DNA of 64,000 nt from Litchfieldella qijiaojingensis (GTDB lineage Bacteria > Pseudomonadota > Gammaproteobacteria > Pseudomonadales > Halomonadaceae). The notes under the pieces were generated by a model. That model was not told the DNA's origin, made no database searches, and saw nothing but the letters and a program-made list of their open reading frames with translations. The number at the start of each line of letters is the position of its first letter. Positions within the stretch are counted from its first letter, which is position 1. Positions 1 through 10,451 of the stretch are shown here, one piece after another. The position numbers were made by a program, and so were the translations under genes. The DNA lies in NCBI RefSeq assembly GCF_014651875.1, contig NZ_BMXS01000012.1, positions 82,999 to 146,998 of the forward strand, given 5' to 3'.

Positions 1-1063
1 CATTCCCCTTCTCCTCGAGCCGACGCGCCTGCTTGACGTCCTCACGCGAGAGAATGAATTCCACGTCACTGCTTTGCTCGCCCTGCATCAGCATCTTTGC
101 CATCTGACGAGCCGGCACGCCGTTGAACAGCACTTGATGGAGCCCTTCCGCCAGCGGCATGTAGACACCGTCTTCGCGCGCCTTTTCGCGAACCAGCCGT
201 ACAGTGTCGACCCCCTCGGCAACCTGTCCCAAAGCGTCAACGGCTTCGTTCAGGTTTTTGCCCTGTCCAAGGGCATAGCCCACGCGGTAATTGCGCGACA
301 GGTTGGACGAACAGGTAACGATCAGATCACCGACGCCGGCCAATCCCAGAAAGGTCATGGGGTTGGCACCCTGGTCAACGGCGAACCGGCTCATCTCGGC
401 CAGCGCCCGGGTCATCAACATGCTACGGGTGTTCTCGCCCATGCCCAGCGCCGCGGCCATGCCGGCGGCAATGGCATAGATGTTCTTCAACGCCCCGCCC
501 AGTTCAACGCCGTAACGGTCGTTACTGGCGTAGACACGAAAATAGTCGCAGCCCAGCGCCGTCTGCACCCTGGCCCGGGTCAGGGCATCATCGCTGGCAA
601 TGACGGTGGCGGTAAGCTGCTTGTCGGCGATCTCCGAGGCCAGGTTGGGGCCGGAAAGCACGCCGATGTGAGGAAAGCCGGTTTCCTCTTCGAGGATCTG
701 GCTCATCAGTTTGAAGCCGTCTTCCTGGATCCCCTTGGTGGTACTGACCAGGATCTGATCGGCCTTCAGCCAGGGTCGCGCCTGGCGCACCACCCCCTGA
801 AAGGCCTTTGAAGGGATCGCGATCAACACCAGCTCGGCCTCCTCGAGCACCTCGCGCATGTCATCCGACGCCACCACCGACGGGTTGATGGCGAAATCGG
901 GAAGATAGCGCGAGTTGCGGTGGTCGCGATTGATTTCGGCCACCAAGGCGGCATCGCGCAACCACTGGCGAACCTCGGCACCGTTGTCGGCAGCGATGCT
1001 GGCCAGGGCGGTGCCAAAGCTGCCACCGCCCAGAACTGCTACCCTCAGGCGATCCTCAGACAT
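1..1063 (-). CDS. gpsA: Glycerol-3-phosphate dehydrogenase [NAD(P)+], 3' end beyond window
   Basis: Reduces dihydroxyacetone phosphate to sn-glycerol-3-phosphate for phospholipid synthesis in the cytoplasm. Reading leftwards from ATG at 1063, the frame stays open for 354 codons to the window edge. It begins [20 protein letters not shown], with the N-terminal Rossmann motif GGGSFGTA. Family motifs follow: [17 protein letters not shown], the catalytic-lysine segment [15 protein letters not shown], and [19 protein letters not shown]. The start is supported by AGGGA 8 bases upstream. Almost the whole of a normal GpsA is present, so only the C-terminal tail is missing. The gene follows pntAB on the same strand but a terminator lies between them. 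Confidence 0.95.
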   Translation of the reverse strand, partial: MSEDRLRVAVLGGGSFGTALASIAADNGAEVRQWLRDAALVAEINRDHRNSRYLPDFAINPSVVASDDMREVLEEAELVLIAIPSKAFQGVVRQARPWLKADQILVSTTKGIQEDGFKLMSQILEEETGFPHIGVLSGPNLASEIADKQLTATVIASDDALTRARVQTALGCDYFRVYASNDRYGVELGGALKNIYAIAAGMAAALGMGENTRSMLMTRALAEMSRFAVDQGANPMTFLGLAGVGDLIVTCSSNLSRNYRVGYALGQGKNLNEAVDALGQVAEGVDTVRLVREKAREDGVYMPLAEGLHQVLFNGVPARQMAKMLMQGEQSSDVEFILSREDVKQARRLEEKGN

Positions 1064-1103
1064 GCTCAATCCCTAGCTGCAGTGTGATGTCGGTCATTGT
1101 AAC

Positions 1104-1128
1104 GAAAAACGCCCCATGTCGGGGCGTT
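1104..1128 (-). terminator. Rho-independent terminator after pntB
   Basis: An 8-bp perfect stem (AACGCCCC/GGGGCGTT, loop of 5) lies between pntB and gpsA. On the minus strand it is followed by a T-run (TTTTTCGTT). It should end the pntAB transcript before gpsA. Confidence 0.8.
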
Positions 1129-1176
1129 GTCAGGACCGGATCGCACCGGCCGCTCGCGGCCGATGCGAGATGTCGC

Positions 1177-2619
1177 TCACTCGATCGCCGGCACCAGGGA
1201 ATCGATGCTCGTCCGAGCATCGCCGTAGAGCATCCGGCTGTTCTCCTTGAAGAACAGCGGATTCTCGATGCCGGAATAGCCGGTCCCCTGGCCGCGCTTG
1301 CAGACGAAGACCTGCTTGGCGTCCCAGACCCTGAGCACCGGCATGCCGGCGATCGGGCTGTTGGGGTCCTCCTGGGCGGCCGGATTGACGATGTCGTTGG
1401 CGCCGATGACGATCACCACATCGGTATTGGCGAAGTCATCGTTGATCTCGTCCATCTCCAGCACGATGTCGTAGGGCACCCGTGCCTCGGCCAGCAGTAC
1501 GTTCATGTGCCCAGGCAGACGGCCGGCCACCGGGTGAATGCCGAAGCGTACCTGCTTGCCGGCGCTGCGCAGCTTGCGGGTCAGTTCGCTGACCGCGTTC
1601 TGTGCCTGGGCCACCGCCATGCCATAACCCGGCACGATGATCACGCTGTCGGCATCACTCAAGGCGCTGGCCACACCGGCGGTGTCGATGGCCACCTGCT
1701 CGCCCTCGATCTCTGCCGCCGGCCCCTTGCTGCCACCGAAGCCCCCCAGGATCACGTTGATGAAGTTACGGTTCATCGCCTTGCACATGATGTAGGAGAG
1801 GATGGCACCGGAGGAGCCCACCAGGGCGCCGGTGACGATCAACAGGTCGTTGGACAGGGTGAAGCCAATGGCCGCCGCCGCCCAACCGGAGTAGCTGTTG
1901 AGCATCGACACCACCACCGGCATGTCGGCGCCGCCGATGCCCATGATCAGGTGGTAGCCGATGAAGAGGGCCAGCAGCGACATCAACAACAGCGTCCAGA
2001 AGCCCGCGCTGTTGAGGTAGAGAATGGCCAGCAACAGCGACAACACCGCCGCGCCGGCATTCAGCATGTGACCACCCGGCAACTGACGGGGCTTGCCGTC
2101 CACCTTGCCGGCAAGCTTGCCGAAGGCGATCACCGAGCCGGTGAAGGTCACCGCCCCGATGAACACACCCAACACCACCTCGATCTGCAGGAACATCAGC
2201 TCCGCCGGGGTCTTGGTGGCCACCAGGGCAGCGAAGGCGGAGAAGCCTTCGGTCGAAGACTCCGCAAGCTGGGCGGCCAATACACGGCGCCGCTCCAGGT
2301 CGGCGTTCCAGCCCACGAACACCGCCGCCAGACCCACGAAGCTGTGCAGTGCCGCCACAAGCTGGGGCATCTCGGTCATGTCGACCTTCTTGGCGACATA
2401 GGCACCGATCACCGCACCGACGATCATCATCGGCACCATCCACCAGTAGCCGCCGATGCCAGGCCCCACTGCAGTGAAGGCCACAGCCACGGCCATGCCG
2501 ACGATGCCGTACCACACCGCCCGCTTGGCCTTCTCCTGGTTGCTCAGCCCCCCCAACGAGAGGATGAACAGCACACTTGCCGCAATCGATGCGGCAGATA
2601 CGAATCCTTGACCCAACAT
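1177..2619 (-). CDS. pntB: NAD(P) transhydrogenase subunit beta
   Basis: Membrane subunit of proton-translocating transhydrogenase, which uses the proton gradient to make NADPH from NADH and NADP+. The 480-residue protein has many hydrophobic segments in the first about 260 residues (dII domain). The NADP(H)-binding dIII domain follows, with [47 protein letters not shown] and the C-terminal [17 protein letters not shown], all diagnostic of PntB. Length is close to the usual 460-480. The start has GGAG about 9 bases upstream, and the gene begins 16 bases after pntA stops, so the two form an operon. Confidence 0.97.
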   Translation of the reverse strand: MLGQGFVSAASIAASVLFILSLGGLSNQEKAKRAVWYGIVGMAVAVAFTAVGPGIGGYWWMVPMMIVGAVIGAYVAKKVDMTEMPQLVAALHSFVGLAAVFVGWNADLERRRVLAAQLAESSTEGFSAFAALVATKTPAELMFLQIEVVLGVFIGAVTFTGSVIAFGKLAGKVDGKPRQLPGGHMLNAGAAVLSLLLAILYLNSAGFWTLLLMSLLALFIGYHLIMGIGGADMPVVVSMLNSYSGWAAAAIGFTLSNDLLIVTGALVGSSGAILSYIMCKAMNRNFINVILGGFGGSKGPAAEIEGEQVAIDTAGVASALSDADSVIIVPGYGMAVAQAQNAVSELTRKLRSAGKQVRFGIHPVAGRLPGHMNVLLAEARVPYDIVLEMDEINDDFANTDVVIVIGANDIVNPAAQEDPNSPIAGMPVLRVWDAKQVFVCKRGQGTGYSGIENPLFFKENSRMLYGDARTSIDSLVPAIE

Positions 2620-2635
2620 TTCGTGTCTCCGCCGC

Positions 2636-4207
2636 TCAGGATTTCTGGAACATGGCGAGCATCCGGCGTGTCACCTGGAAGCCCCCCACGATGTTGATGG
2701 AGGCAATCAGCACCGAGAGCGCTGACATCAGTATCACCAGGAAGCTGCCGGAACCGATCTGCAGGATCGCCCCGAGAATGATGATGCTGGAGATGGCGTT
2801 GGTCACTGCCATCAGCGGGGTGTGCAATGAGTGGCTCACCCCCCAGATCACCTGGAAGCCCACGAAACAGGCCAGGGCGAAGACGATGAAATGCTGCATG
2901 AAGGACACCGGCGCCACTTGGCCGAGCAGCAGCATCAGCAACCCACCTACACCCAGCATCGTCACCTGGCGCTTGGTCTGGGCCAGGAAGGCGGCATGCT
3001 CGGCGGCTCGCTTCTCTTCCGGCGTCGGCTCCTTGACCTTCGGCTTCGGCTTGGCGGAAGCGATGGCCTTGACCTTGGGTGGCGGCGGCGGGAAAGTGAT
3101 CTCGCCCGCGTGGGTCACCGTGGCGCCACGGATGACATCGTCCTCCATGTCGTGGACGATCGCACCATCCTTCTCCGGCGTCAGGTCGTTGAGCATGTGG
3201 CGAACGTTGGTGGCATAAAGCAGCGACGCCTGGGTCGCCATGCGCGAGGGAAAGTCGGTATAGCCGATGACGATCACACCGTTGTCGCTGACCACCCGCT
3301 CATCGGGTACGGTGAGGTCGCAGTTACCGCCCTTCTCGGCAGCCAGGTCGACGATCACCGAACCGGGCTTCATGGCCTTGACCATGTCCTCGAGCCACAG
3401 CTTGGGCGCCGGCTTTCCCGGGATCAGGGCGGTGGTGATGACAATATCCACGTCCGGGGCCTGCTCGCGGAACAGCGCTAGTTGCTTCTCACGGAATTCG
3501 GGGCTCGACGGTGCCGCGTAGCCCCCAGTCTCCGCGCCGTCCTGGCTCTCGTCGAACTCGAGGAACAGGAACTCGGCGCCCATCGACTCGATCTGCTCGG
3601 CCACCTCGGGGCGCACATCGAAGGCGCGCACCACCGCGCCGAGGCTGGCGGCGGTACCGATGGCGGAAAGCCCCGCCACCCCGGCGCCGATCACCAGGAC
3701 CTTGGCCGGCGGCACCTTGCCCGCAGCGGTCACCTGGCCGGTGAAGAAGCGCCCGAAATTGTTGCCCGCCTCGATCACTGCCCGATAACCGGCGATGTTG
3801 GCCATCGACGACAGCGCATCCATCTTCTGGGCGCGTGAAATTCGCGGCACCATGTCCATGGCGATGACCGTCGCCCCCTGGGCGCGGCACTTCTCGAGCA
3901 GCTCCTCGCTCTGGGCCGGCCAGAAGAAGGAAATCAACGTCTGGCCCTGACGCAGGAACCCGGCCTCTTCCTCGGAGGGCTCGCGTACCTTGATGACGAC
4001 ATCGGCTGCCTCCCAGAGGGCCTGAGCGCCGTCGACGACGGTGACCCCGGCCTCCCGATAGGCGTCGTCATCGAAGCCCGCGGCCTCACCGGCCCCTGCC
4101 TCGATCAGACATTCGTGTCCCAGCTTCTTGATATGTTGCGCGCTCTCCGGGGTCAGCGCGACACGCGCCTCGCCCCGAGCCGTCTCCTTGGGTGCTCCGA
4201 TTTTCAC
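2636..4207 (-). CDS. pntA: NAD(P) transhydrogenase subunit alpha (fused alpha1-alpha2)
   Basis: NAD(H)-binding subunit of proton-translocating transhydrogenase. GTG at 4207 is chosen as the start because AGGGAGG lies just upstream and the product then begins [20 protein letters not shown], the conserved N-terminus of this family; an upstream ATG in frame would add about 40 unconserved residues. The 523-residue product has the dI Rossmann region ([20 protein letters not shown]), then a proline- and lysine-rich linker ([12 protein letters not shown], about residues 375-395). Hydrophobic helices make up the last about 100 residues. This is the single-chain E. coli type, not the split PntAA/PntAB type. 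Confidence 0.95.
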   Translation of the reverse strand: MKIGAPKETARGEARVALTPESAQHIKKLGHECLIEAGAGEAAGFDDDAYREAGVTVVDGAQALWEAADVVIKVREPSEEEAGFLRQGQTLISFFWPAQSEELLEKCRAQGATVIAMDMVPRISRAQKMDALSSMANIAGYRAVIEAGNNFGRFFTGQVTAAGKVPPAKVLVIGAGVAGLSAIGTAASLGAVVRAFDVRPEVAEQIESMGAEFLFLEFDESQDGAETGGYAAPSSPEFREKQLALFREQAPDVDIVITTALIPGKPAPKLWLEDMVKAMKPGSVIVDLAAEKGGNCDLTVPDERVVSDNGVIVIGYTDFPSRMATQASLLYATNVRHMLNDLTPEKDGAIVHDMEDDVIRGATVTHAGEITFPPPPPKVKAIASAKPKPKVKEPTPEEKRAAEHAAFLAQTKRQVTMLGVGGLLMLLLGQVAPVSFMQHFIVFALACFVGFQVIWGVSHSLHTPLMAVTNAISSIIILGAILQIGSGSFLVILMSALSVLIASINIVGGFQVTRRMLAMFQKS

Positions 4208-4693
4208 AACCAGCCTCCCTTTTGGGATTGGCGACGCGCATCGCGACACATGGCCGCGACGCCACTCGTCAGCATCAATATCTTCTGCATTTCCCATTGC
4301 TCCTTGTTTCCCACAAATTTCGGGCAAAAAGGCGTCAGCTCGCGCCGTGGTTGTTCACGCCACTCTTCATGATCGTCCAGACAATGGACGACAGTTTTTT
4401 GATAAAACGCCAAAAACGCAAGTCTCTAAGCAAAAAAATCTTTCATAGACAGATACTTATGCTTTCCATAACATTCCCCTTATGGTTAAAGCAAAGCATA
4501 AGCCTTTGATTTATATTGGATAAGTGGAAAATTTTCAACCCACGATTTTTGTTATGGCTCCTATAAACAAAACATTATTTTGCCGCTTTTCGAGTTACGC
4601 CTTTTTTGCAACTCACCTTTCATGGATGTCGCTCTGACATCGAAAATGAGAGTGACGACGAAGGCATCAGGAACGACATGTCCCGAGATGGAT
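4208..4693. promoter_or_regulatory. AT-rich pntA upstream region with nested palindrome
   Basis: About 490 bases without a convincing gene, clearly AT-richer than the flanks between about 4380 and 4600. It contains a nested inverted repeat: outer arms CTTATGCTTT (4456-4465) and AAAGCATAAG (4493-4502), inner arms CCATAA (4466-4471) and TTATGG (4480-4485), all perfect. It lies 250-300 bases upstream of pntA and about 190 bases from the 3' end of the hydrolase gene. The region probably carries the pntA promoter, but no clear -10/-35 pair could be fixed. Confidence 0.5.
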
Positions 4694-5293
4694 TCAGAAA
4701 TGCTGCACGATATCGTGGGTAGTGGACACCTCAGCAAAGGCGCCATCGAGTAGCGCCAGGTTCAATGCATGCACCTGCTCGGCATCCCATCGATGACCCT
4801 GGCGGTCGCTCACGGCGAACGTTGCGCACGCATCCCCTGCCACCGTCACCGCGAAATCCAGGCATCCAGCATGACGCACAGTGGTGCTCACGGCGTGAGC
4901 GGTGGCGACTCCCGCCACCACCAGCCGCGACACGCCGTGGCGGCGCAACCAACCTTCCAGGTCGGTACCGACGAAAGCGCTACTCACATGCTTGGTGACC
5001 ACCCGCTCTCCTTGTCGTGGCATGACACAGTCCTTGAACTCGGCTCCGGTCTGGCCGGGGCGATAGGGAGAGCCGGGAGTACGCGAGAAATGGCGCACAT
5101 GCACGATATGACCATTGCCGCCGCGCCAATAGGCCAGCAATTCCTCCAGATTGTCTTCCAGTCCTATGTTGTTGCGCTCACCCCAGTATCGAGTATCGTC
5201 AATGGCCTGCTGGACATCGATGATCATCAATGCCGCGCCCTCATCTCGCGCATCGCTAAGGCGTAGTCGGGTATTGCCAGTGTGGCTTGCCAT
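4694..5293 (-). CDS. Isochorismatase-like cysteine hydrolase family protein lacking the cysteine
   Basis: A 199-residue protein of the isochorismatase-like fold, which includes nicotinamidases, isochorismatases and other amidohydrolases. The catalytic aspartate (ALMIIDVQQAI) and lysine (ERVVTKHVSSAF) segments are present. The usual nucleophile segment GVxTxxCVxxT reads GVATAHAVSTT, so alanine replaces cysteine; the DNA at 4861-4920 confirms this. True isochorismatases also lack the cysteine, so the protein could still act by another route, be inactive, or be a binder. ATG at 5293 is preferred over GTG at 5299, which overlaps its own Shine-Dalgarno AGGAGGT. No pathway neighbours suggest a substrate. 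Confidence 0.85.
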   Translation of the reverse strand: MASHTGNTRLRLSDARDEGAALMIIDVQQAIDDTRYWGERNNIGLEDNLEELLAYWRGGNGHIVHVRHFSRTPGSPYRPGQTGAEFKDCVMPRQGERVVTKHVSSAFVGTDLEGWLRRHGVSRLVVAGVATAHAVSTTVRHAGCLDFAVTVAGDACATFAVSDRQGHRWDAEQVHALNLALLDGAFAEVSTTHDIVQHF

Positions 5294-5350
5294 GGGCACC
5301 TCCTGCCGTCATATCCTTGCAGCATAGGTGCTGAGATCATGGCATGCTCG

Positions 5351-6832
5351 TTACGATGAACAGGACAGGCACACGGGAGGGGCATGACGCGGCGGCGGTT
5401 GCGTCCAGGACTCGCAACCCGAGTGTTCGCGGAAAGGGTCGGCCAGGCAAGTACGAAACTCACGCAGTGGTTCGGGGTCGCCCTCCTCGGCAGCCTCGAG
5501 GACACGCTGTGCCAGATGCGTGCGCAACACATAGCGAGGGTTGACGGCATCCATCGCCGAGCGTCGTTCTTCGGGACCACGCCGTTCCGCAGCCAGCCGG
5601 CGCTCGTAACGCGATACCCATTCCTTGAATGCCGGATCGCTGGTTTCGCACTCCAGTGTGTCAGCGAGAGCCGACAGCGCCGCGCGACTGCCATCGTAGC
5701 CGCCCAACGCGCGGAAACTGCGATGAAAATCGGCTTTATGGCGGGCCAGCAAGGACAGCCAGGCCATCACCAGATCCCTGTCGCCGTCCTCATCGTTGGC
5801 CAAGCCCAGGCGAGCACGCATGCGCCGGGCATAGGCTTCCTGCAGCTTGGGCTCGAAGGTATCGAGCGATTCGCGCAGCCGCTCGACCTCGATCAACGGT
5901 GTCAGCGACTGAGCGAGCACCGCCAGGTTCCACAACGCGACGCCAGGCTGCTGGTCGAAGGCATAGCGTCCGAATTCATCGGTATGATTGGGCACCAGCG
6001 ATTCATCATAGCGATCCATGAAGGCATAGGGGCCATAGTCGATGGTCAGGCCCAGCAGCGACATGTTGTCGGTGTTCATCACCGCATGTACGAAACCATA
6101 GGCCTGCCACGCAGCGATCAGTTCGGCGGTGCGGGCGACTACGTCGTCGAACAGTTCGGAGAAGGGAGCATCGCTCTCTTTGAAGGCCGGGCGATGACGC
6201 TCGATCACATGCCAGGCAAGGCGCTTCATGTCTTCCACCCGGCGGCGCTGGTAAAGCCATTCGAAATGACCGAAACGGATATGGCTCTCGGCCAGTCGCA
6301 TCAAGGTGGCACCAGGTTCGACACGCTCGCGCATGACCTTCTCGTCATTGACCGCCACGGCCAGTGCTAAGGTCGTGGGAATGCCCAGCCCGGCCATGGC
6401 CTCGCCGGCCAGGTATTCGCGAATCGAGGAACGTAGCACGGCTCGGCCATCGCCGAAACGCGAATAGGGCGTCTGGCCGGCTCCTTTCAAGTGCAGATCC
6501 ACCGGCCCCGCTTCGGTCATCGCCTCGCCCAGCAACAGACCACGCCCATCGCCTAAGGCGGGATTGTAGGAACCGAACTGATGACCAGTGTACTTCTGGG
6601 CGATGGGGTCCATGCCCGGCAGCAGTTCGCTGCCCGCCATCAGTGCCGTCAGACGCTCGCGTTCGCGAGGATCCTCGCTCAGTCGCCGAGCGTCCAGTCC
6701 CAGCAACGCGGCACCACGCGGACTGACATCCAGCACGCGCGTGTCGCGCCAGGGGGTGGGTCGAACCCGTGTGTAGAAGTCCTCGGGCAGGCGTGCCCAG
6801 GCATTGTCGAAGCGCAGATCAAGCAGGGTCAT
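5351..6832 (-). CDS. selO: Protein adenylyltransferase SelO (YdiU/UPF0061 family)
   Basis: A pseudokinase-fold enzyme that transfers AMP from ATP to Ser/Thr/Tyr of target proteins and is linked to oxidative-stress responses. ATG at 6832 gives MTLLDLRFDNAWARLPEDFY, the family N-terminus; a longer in-frame start would add unconserved residues. Recognisable blocks are YTGHQFGSYNPALGDGRGLLLGE, LHLKGAGQTPYSRFGDGRAVLRSSIREYL, AVMNTDNMSLLGLTIDYGPYAFMD and, near the C-terminus, NPRYVLRTHLAQR. The protein ends in LSCSS with an ordinary cysteine codon, so it is not a selenoprotein. Length is 493 residues, typical of the family. Confidence 0.95.
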   Translation of the reverse strand: MTLLDLRFDNAWARLPEDFYTRVRPTPWRDTRVLDVSPRGAALLGLDARRLSEDPRERERLTALMAGSELLPGMDPIAQKYTGHQFGSYNPALGDGRGLLLGEAMTEAGPVDLHLKGAGQTPYSRFGDGRAVLRSSIREYLAGEAMAGLGIPTTLALAVAVNDEKVMRERVEPGATLMRLAESHIRFGHFEWLYQRRRVEDMKRLAWHVIERHRPAFKESDAPFSELFDDVVARTAELIAAWQAYGFVHAVMNTDNMSLLGLTIDYGPYAFMDRYDESLVPNHTDEFGRYAFDQQPGVALWNLAVLAQSLTPLIEVERLRESLDTFEPKLQEAYARRMRARLGLANDEDGDRDLVMAWLSLLARHKADFHRSFRALGGYDGSRAALSALADTLECETSDPAFKEWVSRYERRLAAERRGPEERRSAMDAVNPRYVLRTHLAQRVLEAAEEGDPEPLREFRTCLADPFREHSGCESWTQPPPRHAPPVCLSCSS

Positions 6833-6914
6833 GGACGTCTCGCGTCGGAAACTTGCCAGGCCACTGTAACGCCACGGCCAGCACCTGGCCAAGCCGATCC
6901 CGATGCCACCCGGT

Positions 6915-7754
6915 TCAAGCCGTGTCGTCGGAGCTATGCCGCTGGATCAGGTCGCTGTTGGTGCGCAGCAGCGACAACAGGACATCCTTGTAATCGGCTC
7001 GCACCGCATAGTTGTCGAGGGTGGCGATCAACGCCTCAGCCGTGACCGTGCCTTGTCTAGCCAATTCGGCACGTCGCGTGCGCAGGCGTTCGTAGGCACG
7101 GTGGGTATTGAGATTATGGATATAGGCCCGCACCGCGTCCTGGACGCTATCGAAGGCTTGGTAACGACGACCGCTACCCTGCTGGCCCAAGCCACAGCCG
7201 CCAGTGAAGCAACGCATGCCAAACAGGTTGTTGCCCTGGCGGGCAAAACGCGAGGTTCCCCAGCCGGATTCCTCCACTGCCTGGATCACCACCAGTTCCA
7301 GCGGCAAGGTATCCACCCGGTTCAACAGGCGGCCATCCACTTCCTGTCCGCGACACTCCACGCGATAGCGGCCGCACAGTTCAGCGAGTCGCGCCTGTTC
7401 GTACTCATCCAGGGGGGTGTCGCGCTCGGCGATCGCCCGTAGCCAGTCGCGCTGGGCAGCTATTCGGGCATTCTCCGCCTCGATGATCGGCACCAGGAGT
7501 TCGAAGAAGGCAGCCTTGCGCTTGGGACCGGCCGGCACCTTGCGCAAATCGGGAAGCTCGGTGATGGGGTCCAGATCGTCGTACGCCGCCAACCCATCGA
7601 AGGGCTCTGGGGCCAGCGCCAGACGCGATTCGAAGTTTTCGGCCAACAAGGGGGTGGCCAAGGCTCCGACCATCAGGCCGGTCATCAGCAGTGCCGACGC
7701 TCGACGTCGTAGACGTGTCAGCGGTGGAATTCGGCGGTATGTGGTCGAACGCAT
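6915..7754 (-). CDS. Bax-like glucosaminidase-domain protein
   Basis: A 279-residue exported protein of the Bax/FlgJ-type glucosaminidase group, probably cleaving peptidoglycan glycan strands. An N-terminal basic stretch and hydrophobic segment (about residues 18-38, ending ATPLLAEN) look like a signal peptide. The domain spans about residues 150-265, with the presumed catalytic glutamate in AVEESGWGTSRFARQGNNLFGM followed by FDSVQDAVRAYIHNLNTH. GGAG lies 9 bases before ATG 7754. Not obviously in an operon: the gap to selO is 82 bases. The exact bond cleaved cannot be told from the sequence. Confidence 0.85.
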   Translation of the reverse strand: MRSTTYRRIPPLTRLRRRASALLMTGLMVGALATPLLAENFESRLALAPEPFDGLAAYDDLDPITELPDLRKVPAGPKRKAAFFELLVPIIEAENARIAAQRDWLRAIAERDTPLDEYEQARLAELCGRYRVECRGQEVDGRLLNRVDTLPLELVVIQAVEESGWGTSRFARQGNNLFGMRCFTGGCGLGQQGSGRRYQAFDSVQDAVRAYIHNLNTHRAYERLRTRRAELARQGTVTAEALIATLDNYAVRADYKDVLLSLLRTNSDLIQRHSSDDTA

Positions 7755-7829
7755 GGTCCATTGCTCCGCGCAAAATTTTTCCCAAGACTAGCAGCATTCA
7801 TGCCAATCACTAAGCTTTTTTGCCAACGG

Positions 7830-7869
7830 AAAAAAATAAACCCTGCCGGCGAACAAGGCCGACAGGGTT
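7830..7869 (-). terminator. Rho-independent terminator of htpG
   Basis: Read on the minus strand, AACCCTGTCGGC pairs with GCCGGCAGGGTT and is followed by TATTTTTT. It lies just after the htpG stop at 7908. Confidence 0.85.
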
Positions 7870-7907
7870 AGCGAGCGCTTATAAACGGGTGGCATCCCAC
7901 CCCTTGC

Positions 7908-9812
7908 TCAGGTGGTCAGCAGCGCATTGAGCCGCTTGACATAGGCCGCCGGATCGTCGAGATGGCCACCCTCGGCAATGATCGCCTGATCGAGCAGGAT
8001 CCTTGCCAGATCGGCGAAAGCCTCGCCTTCGGCGCCTTCGAGGCGGCTGATCAGGGCATGATCGGGGTTGAGCTCGAGGATCGGCTTGACCTCGGGCAGT
8101 TTCTGGCCGGCTGCCTCCATGATACGCCGCATCTGGAAGCCCATCTCATTCTCCGGCAACACCACGCAGGCCGGTGAGTCGGTCAGGCGGTGGGTAACCT
8201 TGACTTCCTGCACATCTTCGCCCAAAGCTTCCTTGACCCGCTTGACCAGGTCTTCCTTGGCCTTGGCGGTTTCTTCCTGAGCCTTCTTCTCTTCCTCGCC
8301 CTCGATTTCGCCAAGATCGAGCTCACCCTTGGCCACATCGACGAAGTGCTTGCCTTCGAACTCGGTAAGATGGCTCATCAGCCACTCATCGATACGGTCG
8401 GACAGCAACAGCACCTCGATGCCTTTCTTGCGGAAGATCTCCAGGTGCGGGCTATGTTTGGCCGCATTGAAGCTGTCGGCAACGATGTAGTAGATCTTTT
8501 CCTGACCTTCTTTCATGCGCGACACGTAATCGGCCAGCGACTGATCCTGGGTAGCGCTGTCGGTATGAGTGGTGGCGAAGCGCAGCAGACCGGCGATCTT
8601 GTCGCGGTTGGCATAGTCTTCCGCCGGACCTTCCTTGAGCACCGTACCAAAGGTATTCCAGAAGCTCTGGTACTGCTCCTTGTCCTTGGCCAGCTTCTTC
8701 AACATGTCCAGCGCACGCTTGGTCAGCGCCGCCTTCATCTTGTCGACCTGCGGATCCTGCTGCAGCAATTCGCGGGAGATGTTCAGCGACAGGTCCTTGG
8801 TGTCCACCACGCCCTTGATGAAACGCAGGTAGAGCGGCAGGAACTGCTCGGCGTCGTCCATGATGAATACCCGCTGCACGTAGAGCTTGAGGCCACGGGC
8901 ACCATCGCGCTCGTAGAGATCGAAGGGCGCACGGCTCGGGACGTACAACAGGCTGGTGTACTCCAGCTTGCCTTCGACCTTGTTGTGACTCCAGGTCAGC
9001 GGATCGGAGAAGTCATGGGCCACGTGCTTGTAGAACGCCTTGTATTCGTCGTCGCTGATCTCCGACTTGGGCCGAACCCACAGCGCGGTGGCCTCGTTGA
9101 CGGTCTCCCAGCTTGTTTTTTCGGTGCCGGGAATCTCCTTGCCGTCGTCGTCCCGCTCAGCCTCGACACGAGGCATGCGGACCGGCACTTCGATATGGTC
9201 GGAATATTTGCGTACCAAGCTCTTGAGCCGGAACTCGTCGGCAAACTCCTTGGCGTCTTTCTTCAGGTGCAGCACGATCTCGGTACCCCGGGCATCGCGC
9301 GGGATATCGGCAATGGTGAACTCGCCCTCGCCCTTCGAGCGCCATTCGACGCCGGCATCATGAGGCAGATCGGCACGCCGAGTGCGCACAGTCACTTCAT
9401 CGGCAACGATGAAGCTGGAATAGAAGCCCACCCCGAACTGACCAATCAGCTTGGCGTCCTTCTGCTGCTCGCCGGAAAGTTGCTTGAGGAACTCAGCGGT
9501 TCCACTCCTGGCGATGGTTCCAAGGTTGGTGATCACATCCTCGCGGCTCATGCCGATGCCGTTATCGCGCACGGTCACGGTGCCAGCCTTGGCATCATGC
9601 TCGATTTCGATGCGCAACTCGCTGTCACCCTCGTACAGCGCATCGTTGTCGAGCGCCTGGTAACGCAGCTTGTCGCAGGCATCGGCACCATTGGAAATCA
9701 GCTCACGCAGAAAAATCTCCCGGTTGGAATACAGGGAGTGGATCATCAAGTGCAGAAGCTGTTTGACCTCGGTCTGAAAGCCTAAGGTTTCTTCGTGGGT
9801 GGCAGTGGTCAT
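7908..9812 (-). CDS. htpG: Molecular chaperone HtpG (Hsp90)
   Basis: Cytoplasmic Hsp90 that remodels client proteins in an ATP-driven cycle. The 634-residue protein has the GHKL ATPase domain first: [53 protein letters not shown]. The middle domain has the RVFIMDD and [11 protein letters not shown] motifs, and a C-terminal dimerisation region follows; there is no charged linker, as usual for bacteria. GAGGG lies 9 bases before the ATG. A sigma-32 promoter is visible upstream (9892-9919) and a strong terminator follows, so it is a single heat-shock gene. Confidence 0.98.
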   Translation of the reverse strand: MTTATHEETLGFQTEVKQLLHLMIHSLYSNREIFLRELISNGADACDKLRYQALDNDALYEGDSELRIEIEHDAKAGTVTVRDNGIGMSREDVITNLGTIARSGTAEFLKQLSGEQQKDAKLIGQFGVGFYSSFIVADEVTVRTRRADLPHDAGVEWRSKGEGEFTIADIPRDARGTEIVLHLKKDAKEFADEFRLKSLVRKYSDHIEVPVRMPRVEAERDDDGKEIPGTEKTSWETVNEATALWVRPKSEISDDEYKAFYKHVAHDFSDPLTWSHNKVEGKLEYTSLLYVPSRAPFDLYERDGARGLKLYVQRVFIMDDAEQFLPLYLRFIKGVVDTKDLSLNISRELLQQDPQVDKMKAALTKRALDMLKKLAKDKEQYQSFWNTFGTVLKEGPAEDYANRDKIAGLLRFATTHTDSATQDQSLADYVSRMKEGQEKIYYIVADSFNAAKHSPHLEIFRKKGIEVLLLSDRIDEWLMSHLTEFEGKHFVDVAKGELDLGEIEGEEEKKAQEETAKAKEDLVKRVKEALGEDVQEVKVTHRLTDSPACVVLPENEMGFQMRRIMEAAGQKLPEVKPILELNPDHALISRLEGAEGEAFADLARILLDQAIIAEGGHLDDPAAYVKRLNALLTT

Positions 9813-9891
9813 GGAACAAGGCCCTCATCGATCACGACAGTTGTCGACGCTCCACTCGAGCGAGCGTCGGTCTCTAAAAAACGTGTTCGAA

Positions 9892-9919
9892 ATATGGGGC
9901 CCGATGCCGGCTTTTCAAG
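9892..9919 (-). promoter_or_regulatory. Sigma-32 heat-shock promoter of htpG
   Basis: On the minus strand the -35 element CTTGAAA is followed, after a 13-base spacer, by the -10 element CCCCATAT. This is an exact match to the sigma-32 consensus and lies about 80 bases upstream of the htpG ATG. Confidence 0.9.
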
Positions 9920-9984
9920 CATGGGCCGGGCCAGCGCTATCCGCCGCCAGGCATGGGTGGCAATCGTCGAAGCTCGCCAGGGTA

Positions 9985-10302
9985 TCACGGCACCTCCTCC
10001 TTCCAGGCGCGGTATTCCTCCAGGCGTCGATCGACCCGGGTCAACAGCCAGCCAACAATCACCGCATCGTCCAGCCAGCCTGTCAGCAGGATGACATCGG
10101 GAATCAGGTCGAACGGCATCACCAGATAGGCCAGTGCCAACCCCATCCAACCGAAAGCGGACCACGGCACTGGTGCATAGCGGCGCAACACCACGTCGCG
10201 TGTCATGGGCACGAATAACCGCAAAGCGCGAACGATACCTTGCAGCGCCCAACCTCGACGGCGTAGGCGGCCGAACCAGGTACTGTGCAACCACTTCGCC
10301 AT
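9985..10302 (-). CDS. DUF1232 (YkvA-like) membrane protein
   Basis: A 105-residue protein of unknown function. It has two hydrophobic stretches around SAFGWMGLALAYLVMPFDLIPDVI and WLDDAVIVGWLL, with the DUF1232 signature PFDLIPDVI..GWLDD. The N-terminus is short and basic. ATG at 10302 is preferred because GGGAG lies 7 bases upstream; a longer in-frame start has no such site. It faces away from slt, so the two share an intergenic promoter region of about 150 bases. Confidence 0.85.
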   Translation of the reverse strand: MAKWLHSTWFGRLRRRGWALQGIVRALRLFVPMTRDVVLRRYAPVPWSAFGWMGLALAYLVMPFDLIPDVILLTGWLDDAVIVGWLLTRVDRRLEEYRAWKEEVP

Positions 10303-10451
10303 ATACGTCTCCCGGCAATGCCAATCCGCCAAATCAGTATAACTACCCGCATGGGAGGAAACACTGTCGGCCCATGGCGACACTACTCAAATGCCTCGTC
10401 ATCGGCGAGGATGAGCAGGTTTGTGACCCGCAACCCCGGAGGCATGTCGCC

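Noticed and set aside
1084..2697. Long plus-strand open frame opposite pntB
   Set aside because: It is antisense to a certain pntB, has His/Gln/Arg-rich shadow composition and no domain.
5351..5370. SelO as a selenoprotein
   Set aside because: The C-terminal SCSS uses an ordinary cysteine codon and no UGA or SECIS-like structure is needed.
8190..9785. 531-codon plus-strand open frame opposite htpG
   Set aside because: Complement of a highly conserved gene in GC-rich DNA; no recognisable motifs.
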